NCBI RefSeq assembly: GCF_900142895.1
Contig: NZ_LT670847.1
Location: 372,001-436,000 of the forward strand
From: Vreelandella subglaciescola
GTDB lineage: Bacteria > Pseudomonadota > Gammaproteobacteria > Pseudomonadales > Halomonadaceae
Direction of reading: 5' to 3'
DNA: 64,000 bases
Below, piece after piece: positions 40,283 through 48,584 of this stretch. The notes beneath the pieces are model-generated. The model was not told the origin of the DNA, searched no databases, and was given only the letters and a program-made list of their open reading frames with translations. How positions within the stretch are numbered: the stretch's first letter is position 1; each line of letters starts with the position of its first letter. The translations under genes were made by a program, and so were the position numbers.

Positions 40283-41999
40283 CCCGCCTTATTCATCAGG
40301 ACGCCGAACGAGCGTTTTACGTCCCGTGGTGACCGGGACCGACCGGCTTTTATGTCATACGGTCGCTGAGTAGCCGATTAGCACATAGCTTTATCGTATC
40401 AATGCCGTGATATTTATAACTGAAGTTCATTGGTTTCGAGTGACGGCGCAGCCGTGGTCGTCGGCCTCCATAGTGGCCGTTTTGTCTGCTGGAAAAGGCT
40501 GAGTAATGCGACGTGTCAGGTCAATGCCGTCAGCCGCGGCAACCCCTTCAGTAAGGATGGCCACCATTTGTCGGCGGCATCGCCGAGGTGCACGGTGATA
40601 CGCCGGGCGTGCACTGTCAGCGTGGCGGCCACCTTGAGCACCTGCTCGCGCATCCGCTTCAGGCTCCAGCCCTGCCGGGTCTGTCGTTCCAACAGGCAAC
40701 GCAGCCCGTGTAGCACCTGATAAGCGCAGAGAGTCAGCAGCAGGTTTACCTCGTTGCGGGCCATGACGTCCTGGACGGTGGAGACACCGCGATCAGTCGA
40801 GGAGAGATGCATATCGAGCGACGACTTCACCTCGCCCATGTGGGCTTCGGCGCTGCCGCGCTTGCGATAAAGCGCCAGGACCTTTTCCGGCGGCCAGTCG
40901 AACTTGCCGAGATTGGTGACCAAAAAGAAGGCATGCAGCAGCAGATCATCGGGCCGCTCTTGTACCACCAGCACCACGCGCCGCGGCGCCGGCCAGGTAC
41001 CGGCTTGGTACGCCAGGTCATGGCACCATTCCCGAGGTTGCTCGGGGGGCCGGCCGCGTGGCCGCTTCAGATGTGGCGCTGCCAGTGTCTGCAGGCCCGT
41101 ATGACTGCGCAACCGGCCCAGATACTCGATGTCGCGATCTTCCAGCGCCTCAAGCGTGTCGTTGTCGGTGAAGCCGGCGTCGATGCGCACCTTGACCTTG
41201 GCCCCGGTGCTCTCGTTGAGTCGCCGCACCAGATGTGGGATCCAGGTATCGGCATTCTCGGCTGGGCCGGCGTTACCTTCACGCAGCAGGCCGCCCACCA
41301 TGTCGCCGGTCTCTGCCAGCGAGGCCACCAAAGGCGAGTAGATTCTGGCCCCGTAAAGTCCATGAAACGCCGAACCGCCCTGGTGGCCGTGAACGTCGAT
41401 CGGCAAGCCGTCGATGTCCAGCGTCAGATGCTCGGGGCGTTCGCCGCCGTTCAGCGAGGTCAGTCGCCAGACCGCCAGCCGCAGCAGGCCCTCATGCACG
41501 GTATCGATATTGTCGTCGCGGCCCAGGCACGTCAGCAGCCGCGACAGCGTCGCTTGAGATGGCCGGTCCTGAGCCAACGGCGTTGTCCCGCGGGCATCAC
41601 TGCAGGCTAGCTGCCAGAGCGGGTCACGGCGAAGCGTATCGGTATCGCTGAGGTCGATCCAGCCCATCGAACGCTGCAGCACCAGGGTACGCAGCTGGCT
41701 GGCTAACGAGTGGCGGACGCGATCCGGGTCGCGATGATCGACCAGATGGTCGTCCAGCGCATCGATCATGCCGCTGTTGTCGAGGGCTTCACGCAACAGC
41801 AAAGCACCGCTGTCGCTGGTGGTGCGATGGCCGCTGAGCTCGACGCGGATGGACCCGTTGCATGACGGGGTCCAGGGGGATAGGCTTTCACCCATGGCGA
41901 GTGGTCCTCTTGAGTCAAGTTCGGTTAGGAACATATTGATTCTACAAGAGAAACTGCTCGCCATCTTCTTTTCTGTCTCAGCCCGGTGAATAAGGCGGG
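40283..41999 (-). mobile_element. IS1380-family element, copy C
   Basis: A complete 1717-bp element between GTAAA duplications (40278-40282 and 42000-42004), inserted in the integrase gene in the same orientation as that gene. Its body matches copy B, but its 5' leader matches copy A, so it appears to be a mosaic. Confidence 0.95.
40516..41895 (-). CDS. IS1380-family transposase, copy C
   Basis: A 459-residue DDE transposase, intact. It shares LTSLNGG, GKFDWPP and SSLDMHL with copy B. The leader just upstream (CCTAACCGAACTTGACTC) and the early codons match copy A. Its terminal repeats and catalytic segments are complete, so it could mobilise itself and the other copies. Confidence 0.92.
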   Translation of the reverse strand: MGESLSPWTPSCNGSIRVELSGHRTTSDSGALLLREALDNSGMIDALDDHLVDHRDPDRVRHSLASQLRTLVLQRSMGWIDLSDTDTLRRDPLWQLACSDARGTTPLAQDRPSQATLSRLLTCLGRDDNIDTVHEGLLRLAVWRLTSLNGGERPEHLTLDIDGLPIDVHGHQGGSAFHGLYGARIYSPLVASLAETGDMVGGLLREGNAGPAENADTWIPHLVRRLNESTGAKVKVRIDAGFTDNDTLEALEDRDIEYLGRLRSHTGLQTLAAPHLKRPRGRPPEQPREWCHDLAYQAGTWPAPRRVVLVVQERPDDLLLHAFFLVTNLGKFDWPPEKVLALYRKRGSAEAHMGEVKSSLDMHLSSTDRGVSTVQDVMARNEVNLLLTLCAYQVLHGLRCLLERQTRQGWSLKRMREQVLKVAATLTVHARRITVHLGDAADKWWPSLLKGLPRLTALT

Positions 42000-43234
42000 G
42001 TAAACAGACCAACCAGCGGTGCCCAATACATACCGGAGTTTTTAGGAACTAATGATCCAGACTGCCGCCAGTGATGCAGTGATTTACAGCCAGTGAATAC
42101 CGGAGCCTGGAAGATGGTTTGTAGCTCGCTCAACGTGAAGGGGTCGCGTTCTTCCCGAGCGCGTTTTTTGAGGGTGACTTTCATACCATTCAGTGGGTTA
42201 GGCGGACACTCATCGTATTGCTTTGCTGCCCAATTCCAAAAGGCAGCGGCATAGCCTATTAGCTTGTTCACGTTCTTGGCTGACATAGGTGCCATACCCA
42301 GTTCATCCGCTCGCTCTGCTGCCCTATCGACACTTTGCCCCGTGAGTTCTCTCTGCTTTGTCCAATTGCTGGGCAGTTTGAGCAAGGTCGATTTAAAGGC
42401 TCGCCCGTCAGCCTTCGAATATGCGGCCAGCGGCTTATCACCTGCAACAGTGATGAAGTTGTCGATGGTGGTACGGTGATCGTTGGTAGTCTTGCTTGCC
42501 CACGATGCGGCCTTCTCTGTTATCCATTCATCAGCCAGAACAGACAACAATGGCCCTTGTTCATCGCTTGGACTGCTTAGAGGTCTCTGTGAGGTTGCTT
42601 TGGCGACGGTCGGTGTAGGCACCACCTCCCCTTCGTTTCGTGCCTGTTTGTCCTTCCCTGCCCGTATATAGGCAGCTTGGATCGCTCGAACTAGTGGACG
42701 CCAGCTTAGAGAGTCAGAAGACAAAGCAAGCTCTACACCATCCCATGACAAAATATCCTCAGCCTCGTCCTTGAAGAAGGCATCCTGTCGACCGCGGGCG
42801 TAATAGTGGCGAGTATGTGCCAGACTATCTTCAATGTCCTCGGCGTACTCATCGAAGTCCCACCGCTCCCAATCCGATCCTGGTTCCCCTGGTTCTTCCT
42901 CAAAGATGCCTCCCGCCCTAATGTCTTCGTCTTCATCCAAAAGTGAAGCATGGTAAAGACTTGCGAGGCGGTCTATTTGATCATCAGTAAGGTTGTCTAG
43001 GGGATTGGCTTGGGCTGATATCCAATGGCGGTGCTTATCAAACTTTCTATCCACCTCAACGGCGGCCTTACGGACAAGGCGTAATGCCTCTTGATAATCG
43101 GCGGTCTTGAGGGAGAAGGTCTCTTCCGCTTTGGGGTAACTGTCCTGAATATCCAGGGGTATCGCTGCCCGATGATAGTAACGAGCGCCACGACGATATA
43201 GGCGGGGATGTCCGGTAACTTTCACTGTTCTCAT
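42000..43234 (-). pseudogene. N-terminal part of the island tyrosine integrase
   Basis: The first 411 or so codons of a site-specific integrase. It begins with RLYRRGARYYHRAAIPLDIQ, the N-terminal module common in large island integrases. A linker and a SAM-like core-binding domain follow (about 240-340: LADEWITEKAASWASKTTND). The start of the catalytic domain is present (MYWAPLVGLFT) before the IS1380-type element interrupts. The ATG at 43234 has GGGAGG only 2-3 bases upstream, so the true start may be slightly different. The gene lies 92 bases from the tRNA 3' end, the usual place for an integrase. Confidence 0.9.
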
Positions 43235-43273
43235 GGCCTCCCAATGTAACACTTCACTGGGGCAGCCAGAAAC

Positions 43274-43314
43274 AAAAAAGCCCCAAGGTCAGTAAGTTAC
43301 TGATTCCTTAGGGC
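43274..43314 (-). terminator. Island-borne terminator after tRNA-Ser
   Basis: On the minus strand a long hairpin (GCCC..AAGG and CAGTAA arms with complements, 43280-43314) is followed by TTTTTT. It lies just inside the island, 13 bases after the tRNA 3' end, and replaces the terminator displaced to 26888-26919. Confidence 0.8.
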
Positions 43315-43326
43315 CTCATGTTCGAG

Positions 43327-43344
43327 TGGCGGAGGGACAGGGAT
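43327..43344 (+). repeat. Right attachment repeat (attR), within tRNA-Ser
   Basis: TGGCGGAGGGACAGGGAT, the 3' end of the tRNA-Ser gene read on the plus strand, identical to 26928-26945. The crossover occurred within these 18 bases, so the tRNA gene was restored by the incoming element. Confidence 0.9.
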
Positions 43345-43416
43345 TCGAACCCTGGGTAGGTATTAACCTACGTCGGTTTTCAAGACCGGTGCATTAAACC
43401 GCTCTGCCATCCCTCC
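43327..43416 (-). tRNA. tRNA-Ser (anticodon UGA)
   Basis: A 90-base tRNA gene including encoded CCA. The acceptor stem is GGAGGGA with TCCCTCC. The anticodon loop CTTGAAA gives anticodon UGA. A long variable arm (GTAGGTTAATACCTAC) is typical of serine tRNAs, and the T arm contains GGTTCGAATCC. The equivalent E. coli gene is serT, which also neighbours yccA. It is the integration site of the island. Confidence 0.96.
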
Positions 43417-43461
43417 GACTTGGTGCGTATATTACCAGCATTCCTTTAAAAGTCAATGCCT

Positions 43462-45168
43462 TTAGTAAAGCCGTAACCCCACTCGGGTAATCATATTGCC
43501 ATCCATCTCGCTGACCACCCACTGAATGCCGTGCCAGTCCACGGCATCGCCCACGACGGGATGCCCACCCACCCGCAATGCCATGAACTTGCCAAGCGTC
43601 ATGCCCGGTGTGCTTGAGCTCAGCGTCAGGCCATAGGCTTCGGCCACCTCCTGCATCAGAGCGCCCCCCTCAAGGGTGAAAGCACCAAAGAATGCCCTTT
43701 CCTGCTTGAGTTTGGCATCGCCGTTAAACAGCCGGTTGAGTGCTACTACGTCTTCCTCCCGACCGATCACACAAAGCATGTCGCCTATTTTCAACCGCGT
43801 ATTGCCTTTCGGGTGCAGCATGGAGCGCTTGCGAAACAGCGCCGATATCAGCGCGCCGGAGGGGAAGCGCAGCAAACGGATGGGCACATCGTCGAGATCC
43901 TGGTTCTCCACGTCATAAACAAACATTTCAAAATCATTTTCCGGCAGAATGCCCAGCGACCCGCGGCGATTAGGCGTCGTGCCATTGGGAATTTCAACCT
44001 TCATCCAGCGTGCCACCCAGGCAAGCGAACCACCCTGTATCAACAACGACATCAGCACTACGGCAAACGCTACGTTGAAATATAGCGATGCGTTTGCCAC
44101 GCCCCCGATCAGTGGGAAGATGGCCAGTACAATCGGTACCGCCCCCCTGAGCCCGACCCAGGCAATAAACAGCAGCTCGCGGGTGCGAAATTTGAAAAAC
44201 GGCTTGATGACCGCGAAGACCGCAATGGGCCGAGCCACAAAAATCAGCGCCAGCGCCACAATCGACGCAGGTAGTGCGACATCCCACAGCTGGCTTGGCG
44301 TGACCAAAAGGCCAAGCACCAGAAATAGCCCGATCTGGCTTAACCAGGCCAAACCATCGTGGACGGGCAGAATACAGCTGAGATGGCGCCCGGGCTGATT
44401 GCCGATCATCAGCCCGGTCAGGTAGATCGCCAGAAATCCGCTGCCGCCGAGCACGCTAGTCAGCCCGAACACGCTAAAGCCCAGCGCCAACGCCAGCATG
44501 GAATAAAGCCCGGGTGCCAGATCCAGCCAACGCAGCAGCTTGGCGCTGATCCAGCCACCGCCAATGCCTACGGCAAGCCCGATGCCAAACTGCGATACAA
44601 AAAACAGCACCGTTTCGGTCACGCCGCCAATCTCGCCCACCAGCATTTCGACCAGCATGAGCGTTAAAAAAATCGCCATCGGGTCGTTGGTGCCCGACTC
44701 GATCTCAAGCGTTGCCCCTACCCGCTCGTTGAGGTTAACGCCGCTCCCGTTGAGCATGGAAAACACCGCGGCGGCGTCGGTAGAACCCACAATTGCCCCG
44801 ACCAGTAGCCCCTGAAACAGGGTCAGGTCGAATATCAGCATGGCAATAGCGCCGACAATCGCACTGGTCACCAGCACCCCGAACGTGGCCAGCAGCAGCG
44901 CCGGCTTGAAGCCTACGCGGAATGTTTTCAATCGCGTGCGCAGGCCGCCATCCAGCAAAATCATGGCAAGCGCCAGATGCCCGATCACGAAGGCCATCGA
45001 GTAGTCGTCAAACTCAATGCCGAGAATACCCTCTTCGCCGGCCAGCATGCCCAGCCCCAGGAAAATCAGCAAAAGCGGCAGGCCAAAAAACGATGACAAG
45101 CGGCTGGCCAGGATGCTTAATGTCATCAAGCCGCCGCCCAATAAAAAGAAGGTATAAAGTGTATCCAT
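43462..45168 (-). CDS. nhaP2: Potassium/proton antiporter, NhaP2/CvrA type
   Basis: A 568-residue cation:proton antiporter. About twelve membrane segments fill residues 1-385, with the CPA1 features LDGGLRTRL, VGAIVGSTDAAAVF and ESGTNDPMA around the ion site. The cytoplasmic tail contains a TrkA-C/RCK-like domain (about 415-480, VPIRLLRFPSGALISALFR, LKIGDMLCVIG) and a CorC/HlyC-like domain at the end (TLGKFMALRVGGHPVVGD). This layout is that of NhaP2 (CvrA), which exchanges K+ for H+ and protects against osmotic stress, fitting for a halophile. The ATG at 45168 has GGAGAATC upstream. Confidence 0.9.
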   Translation of the reverse strand: MDTLYTFFLLGGGLMTLSILASRLSSFFGLPLLLIFLGLGMLAGEEGILGIEFDDYSMAFVIGHLALAMILLDGGLRTRLKTFRVGFKPALLLATFGVLVTSAIVGAIAMLIFDLTLFQGLLVGAIVGSTDAAAVFSMLNGSGVNLNERVGATLEIESGTNDPMAIFLTLMLVEMLVGEIGGVTETVLFFVSQFGIGLAVGIGGGWISAKLLRWLDLAPGLYSMLALALGFSVFGLTSVLGGSGFLAIYLTGLMIGNQPGRHLSCILPVHDGLAWLSQIGLFLVLGLLVTPSQLWDVALPASIVALALIFVARPIAVFAVIKPFFKFRTRELLFIAWVGLRGAVPIVLAIFPLIGGVANASLYFNVAFAVVLMSLLIQGGSLAWVARWMKVEIPNGTTPNRRGSLGILPENDFEMFVYDVENQDLDDVPIRLLRFPSGALISALFRKRSMLHPKGNTRLKIGDMLCVIGREEDVVALNRLFNGDAKLKQERAFFGAFTLEGGALMQEVAEAYGLTLSSSTPGMTLGKFMALRVGGHPVVGDAVDWHGIQWVVSEMDGNMITRVGLRLY

Positions 45169-45320
45169 GATTCTCCATCTCGACCGCATTGGCTTGGTTA
45201 TTATGACATGCAGGCCATATCTTTACCGTGACTTATTGCTTGCCGGGCGTTGAACGCCAAACTAGCCAGGCCATTTGCCATACGGCTACACTTCGCCCTA
45301 TGACATCGAGAGTTTTCATC

Positions 45321-46451
45321 ATGTTGCGATATCGACTTGGCTTTGTGCTGTGCCTTTTGCCGTGGCTCTGGCTGGTGAGTACAGGCGTCTGCGCCCAGCC
45401 GACGGCACCTGCCACACCGCCCGCCGCTGACAACAGTGCCGGCACATTGACGCTGGATACCGAGGTTCAGGTGCCCGAAGGGCTCTGGCCGCCCAGGCAG
45501 GCCGTTATTAAAGCGCCCAGCGCCGCCATTGCGCCACCGGAGCCACTAAGCCCGCCGCCGGTAGAGCCGCTTACCATCATGCTCGACTGGTTTTTGAGCC
45601 CCCAGCACGCACCGCTGTTGATTGCCCAGATACGCGGGCTTTACCAAGCGCAGGGGCTTGAGGTTATGCTCAAACCGCCGGCAGACCCCTCGTTACCTGT
45701 CAAGCTGCTGGCCGCCGGTGAAGTGGATGCTGCGCTGGCCCGCCAGCCGCTCTTGCATCTGAGCAATCACGATGATGCCGGCCTCGTGCGCATAGCCACG
45801 CTGATGGAAACACCGCTCAATGCAGTCATCGTTGCCGGTGACGTCGCGCCGGAAAACCATGCGGCACTTGCCACTCGCACCTACGGCTATACCACCCGTG
45901 AAGGTGCCGAGCTTATCGTGCCGCTCTTGGTGCCCGAGACCGTGCGCCAGACCGATGACTACGTGACCGCACGCAACGTGCATTACGACGGTGAGCGCGG
46001 GCTACAGGAAGGCAGCATCGGCGTATTGGCCGACGGCTTTTACAACGCGCTGCCGGCACAGCTGGCCACCGACGGTATCAGCGCCAGCGTGGTGTCCTAT
46101 GCTGACCTTGGCCTGCCCAGACACGACGGGCTGGTGCTAATGGTCAACGGCGACACGCTGAACCGGCGCAAGCAAACCTGGCAGCATCTGGTTATTGCGC
46201 TGGAAAACGCCGCAAGCTGGATTACTGAACACCCCGAGCGTGCCTGGGACGCCCTTGTTGAGGCGTATCCGGCGCTGGATAACAGCGCCAATGCTGACGC
46301 CTGGCCGGGCATTGTGCGCCGTATGGCGCTACGTCCGGCCGCGGTGGACACCCGCCGCTATCAACGTCTGGAAGCCTTTTTACAGCAGCGCGGCATTATC
46401 CAGACGTTGCTACCGACAAGTGCCCTTGCCGTTGACCCACATGCGCTTTAG
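45321..46451 (+). CDS. NMT1/THI5-like periplasmic binding protein
   Basis: A 376-residue exported protein. The signal peptide runs to about 30 (CLLPWLWLVSTGVCAQ), followed by a Pro/Ala-rich linker to about 85. A binding domain follows that begins PLTIMLDWFLSPQHAPLLIAQIRGLY, the NMT1/THI5 pattern for thiamine-precursor or related ligands. No permease or ATPase gene is adjacent, so it may serve a transporter encoded elsewhere. The ATG at 45321 has GAGAG upstream; one at 45300 is possible. Its end overlaps that of the convergent esterase by 4 bases. Confidence 0.78.
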   Translation: MLRYRLGFVLCLLPWLWLVSTGVCAQPTAPATPPAADNSAGTLTLDTEVQVPEGLWPPRQAVIKAPSAAIAPPEPLSPPPVEPLTIMLDWFLSPQHAPLLIAQIRGLYQAQGLEVMLKPPADPSLPVKLLAAGEVDAALARQPLLHLSNHDDAGLVRIATLMETPLNAVIVAGDVAPENHAALATRTYGYTTREGAELIVPLLVPETVRQTDDYVTARNVHYDGERGLQEGSIGVLADGFYNALPAQLATDGISASVVSYADLGLPRHDGLVLMVNGDTLNRRKQTWQHLVIALENAASWITEHPERAWDALVEAYPALDNSANADAWPGIVRRMALRPAAVDTRRYQRLEAFLQQRGIIQTLLPTSALAVDPHAL

Positions 46452-47242
46452 CCCGGGTGTGCAGCGATAAAGGCCTCGACCGCCTGATGAAAGGCGTCAG
46501 GCTGATCGGCATGCAGCCAGTGTCCGGCGTCTTTCAGCGTAATCACACGGGCCCGGGGCAGCACCTCGCGCAACGTTGGCAGCATGTCGTCCTGAACGTA
46601 GGGTGAATCTGCGCCGCGCAGTACCAGGCACGGCCCGTCAAACGCCACCTCGCCCGCCGGCGGCGCGATAATGGCCGGGTAGCCGGCGATGATCTGATCC
46701 AGCCCCACGCGCAGTGTAAGCTCGCCATCACCACGCTGGAGGTTGGTGGCCAGAAACAGTCGCACCGCCCGGGAATCAATATGCCGGGCAAGTAGCGCAT
46801 CCGCCTCGCGACGATCCGTCGGCCGTCCGTTTTGCACCTCACGCATAGCCGCAAAGATATCGTCGTGGCCGTGTTGATACGCTACCGGCGCGATATCAGC
46901 CACCAGCAACGACGCCACCCGCCCGGGTGACAGCCGGGCAAGGCTCATGGCCACCTTGCCGCCCATGGAGTGCCCCAGCACGTGGGCCCGTTTTATGCCG
47001 AGCGTATCCAGCAGTGCCAGCACATCATCACTCATGGCGGCGTAATCCATGCCCTCGGCGTGGGGCGAGCGCCCGTGATTGCGCAGATCCACCGCGACCA
47101 CGCGGCGTTTTTTGCGCCAGGTGCGAATATGCGAACGCCAGTTATCGGCGCTGCCCAGCAGACCATGGATGATGACCAGCGGCAGCTCGCCGCCGTCATC
47201 CGCACCGCTATCGAGGCAGTACAGTTCAACGCAAGACGGCAT
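46448..47242 (-). CDS. Alpha/beta hydrolase, YbfF-type esterase
   Basis: A 264-residue alpha/beta hydrolase. The oxyanion region is LVIIHGLLGSADNW, the nucleophile elbow is GHSMGG with the catalytic Ser, and the C-terminal catalytic His is in DAGHWLHADQP; VDLRNHGRSP is also typical. This set matches YbfF, an acyl-CoA or short-chain esterase. The ATG at 47242 has AGGAG upstream. It is 25 bases downstream of the queuosine-precursor transporter in the same direction, so both may share the riboswitch-controlled transcript. Confidence 0.88.
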   Translation of the reverse strand: MPSCVELYCLDSGADDGGELPLVIIHGLLGSADNWRSHIRTWRKKRRVVAVDLRNHGRSPHAEGMDYAAMSDDVLALLDTLGIKRAHVLGHSMGGKVAMSLARLSPGRVASLLVADIAPVAYQHGHDDIFAAMREVQNGRPTDRREADALLARHIDSRAVRLFLATNLQRGDGELTLRVGLDQIIAGYPAIIAPPAGEVAFDGPCLVLRGADSPYVQDDMLPTLREVLPRARVITLKDAGHWLHADQPDAFHQAVEAFIAAHPG

Positions 47243-47267
47243 AAAGGCTCCTATTTTATAAGACGTA

Positions 47268-47936
47268 TCAGGCGGTGCGCGGCGCTGTGTCGGCATCACC
47301 CGTCCACACCATCAGCCGGCGCATCAGCCAGGCCAGCAGCACGCCATATAGCGGAAGGAAGAACAACAGGCTGACCCCCAGCTTGATGGCGTAATCCACC
47401 AGCGCGATTTCCAGCCAGTTAGCCGCCATGAACGCATCCGGGCTTTGGTAAAAGGCCGTAGAGAAAAACGCGAGCGTATCAGCAAGGTTACCGATCACCG
47501 TGGAGCATACCGGCGCGACCCACCACACCAGCCGACGCAGGCGATTGAACACCTGCACGTCAAGCAGCTGACCGATCGCGTAAGCCAGGAAGCTGGCCAG
47601 CGCAATACGCGCGACAAAGGTGTCCCATTCTCCCAACGCAGCAAGTCCCGCATAGTTTCCTCGAGGAAATACCACCGATACCACGTACGAGACCACCAGC
47701 GCGGGCAGCATGACTCTGAGAATAATCGACCGCGCCGGCCCTTTGCCGAACAGACGGACGGTCAGATCGGTGGCCAGAAAGATAAACGGAAAGCTGAATG
47801 CGCCCCAGGTGGTATGCAGGCCAAATAGCATAAAAGGCAGCTGCACCAGGTAGTTGCTGGCGGCAATGATAGCGATATGAAACGCCACCATAAGAAAAAG
47901 GCAGCGGCGGTATTGGAGATCGGTCAAGACAAACAT
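47268..47936 (-). CDS. yhhQ: Queuosine precursor transporter YhhQ
   Basis: A 222-residue inner-membrane protein of the VUT/COG1738 family with about six membrane spans. Features include SNYLVQLPFMLFG, WGAFSFPFIFLATDLTVRLFG and STVIGNLADTLAFFSTAF. It imports queuine precursors (7-cyano- or 7-aminomethyl-7-deazaguanine) for tRNA modification. The ribosome site AAGGA lies 8 bases before the ATG and forms part of an apparent preQ1-I riboswitch, which strongly supports the function. Confidence 0.93.
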   Translation of the reverse strand: MFVLTDLQYRRCLFLMVAFHIAIIAASNYLVQLPFMLFGLHTTWGAFSFPFIFLATDLTVRLFGKGPARSIILRVMLPALVVSYVVSVVFPRGNYAGLAALGEWDTFVARIALASFLAYAIGQLLDVQVFNRLRRLVWWVAPVCSTVIGNLADTLAFFSTAFYQSPDAFMAANWLEIALVDYAIKLGVSLLFFLPLYGVLLAWLMRRLMVWTGDADTAPRTA

Positions 47937-47944
47937 GGTCAGGA

Positions 47945-47985
47945 TCCTTTTTGGTGGGAAAAATGGAGGGGTGAGGGAACCCTCC
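47945..47985 (-). ncRNA. PreQ1-I riboswitch controlling yhhQ
   Basis: On the minus strand the leader reads GGAGG, a loop GTTCCCTCACC, CCTCC, then an AT-rich spacer and AAAAAGGA. This fits the small preQ1-I aptamer: a 5-bp P1 stem, a loop whose TTCC pairs with GGA of the tail to form the pseudoknot, and an A-rich strand. The GGA tail is also the ribosome site (47945-47949), so ligand binding would block translation. The spacer before the A-run is longer than in the classic Bacillus form, so subtype is uncertain. Confidence 0.68.
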
Positions 47986-48246
47986 TGCCCGTATGGGCGG
48001 CGCAGGCATTATACGCAACGCCAGCACGAAAAAAAGACGCGCAGGCACACCCCGCCCAAGACCGTTTAGCCCCTGCGTTGAAAAACCATTTATTTATCGT
48101 TGAATACTCTTTAGACAAGCCAAGCTAATTTACGGAAAATTAAATCAGCATGAAGATGCAACACCGGCACCCAAGACTTTATGCCTCGGCTGCCGGCATG
48201 ACAGAAACCCAAGGATGTCAGGAATCAACTATGTCAGGAGTTCAAG

Positions 48247-48564
48247 ATGCCTAGCTTTCATCGCGCCGCTGTGCACCTGCTGGGTAATAATGGCGGCTCT
48301 ATCGACGCAGGCGCCCGGGTATTAAAGGCCATGGCCAACGCCAAGCGGCTGCATATTCTGTGCCTGCTGGCTGAGGAAGAGCTGTCAGTTACCCAGCTCA
48401 ACCAGCGACTCGAACTCAGTCAGTCAGCGCTTTCCCAGCATTTGGCCATCCTGCGCCAGCAGGCGCTGGTCACCACACGGCGGGAATCACAGACAATCTA
48501 CTATTCGCTTTCAAGCCAGACCGTTAAAGCCGTGATTCAGGCACTCGCCGAAAACGACGCTTAG
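48247..48564 (+). CDS. ArsR-family transcriptional regulator
   Basis: A 105-residue winged-helix regulator. The helix-turn-helix is in LSVTQLNQRLELSQSALSQHLAILRQ, and the wing in LVTTRRESQTIYYSLSS. The metal-binding ELCVCDL motif of ArsR/SmtB is replaced by ELSVTQL, so it is not a classical metal sensor. It is closer to the HlyU/BigR-like group that senses redox or reactive sulfur, but only one Cys (ILCLL) is present. GGAG lies 8 bases before the ATG. No target gene is adjacent in the same direction. Confidence 0.85.
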   Translation: MPSFHRAAVHLLGNNGGSIDAGARVLKAMANAKRLHILCLLAEEELSVTQLNQRLELSQSALSQHLAILRQQALVTTRRESQTIYYSLSSQTVKAVIQALAENDA

Positions 48565-48584
48565 CGCTTTTATGAGTACTTTTA

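Larger units (their letters stand above)
26928..43344. mobile_element. Genomic island integrated in tRNA-Ser(UGA)
   Basis: About 16.4 kb bounded by an 18-bp direct repeat of the tRNA-Ser 3' end. The intact tRNA is on the right, next to the tyrosine integrase gene, and the repeat copy is on the left. Contents are AT-richer than the flanks and mostly leftward: integrase (broken), antirepressor (broken), serine recombinase, regulators, KilA-N fragment, unknown genes, one IS481 and three IS1380-type elements, and a long structured noncoding stretch. It lacks phage structural genes, so it resembles a satellite or decayed prophage rather than a full phage. Confidence 0.88.
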
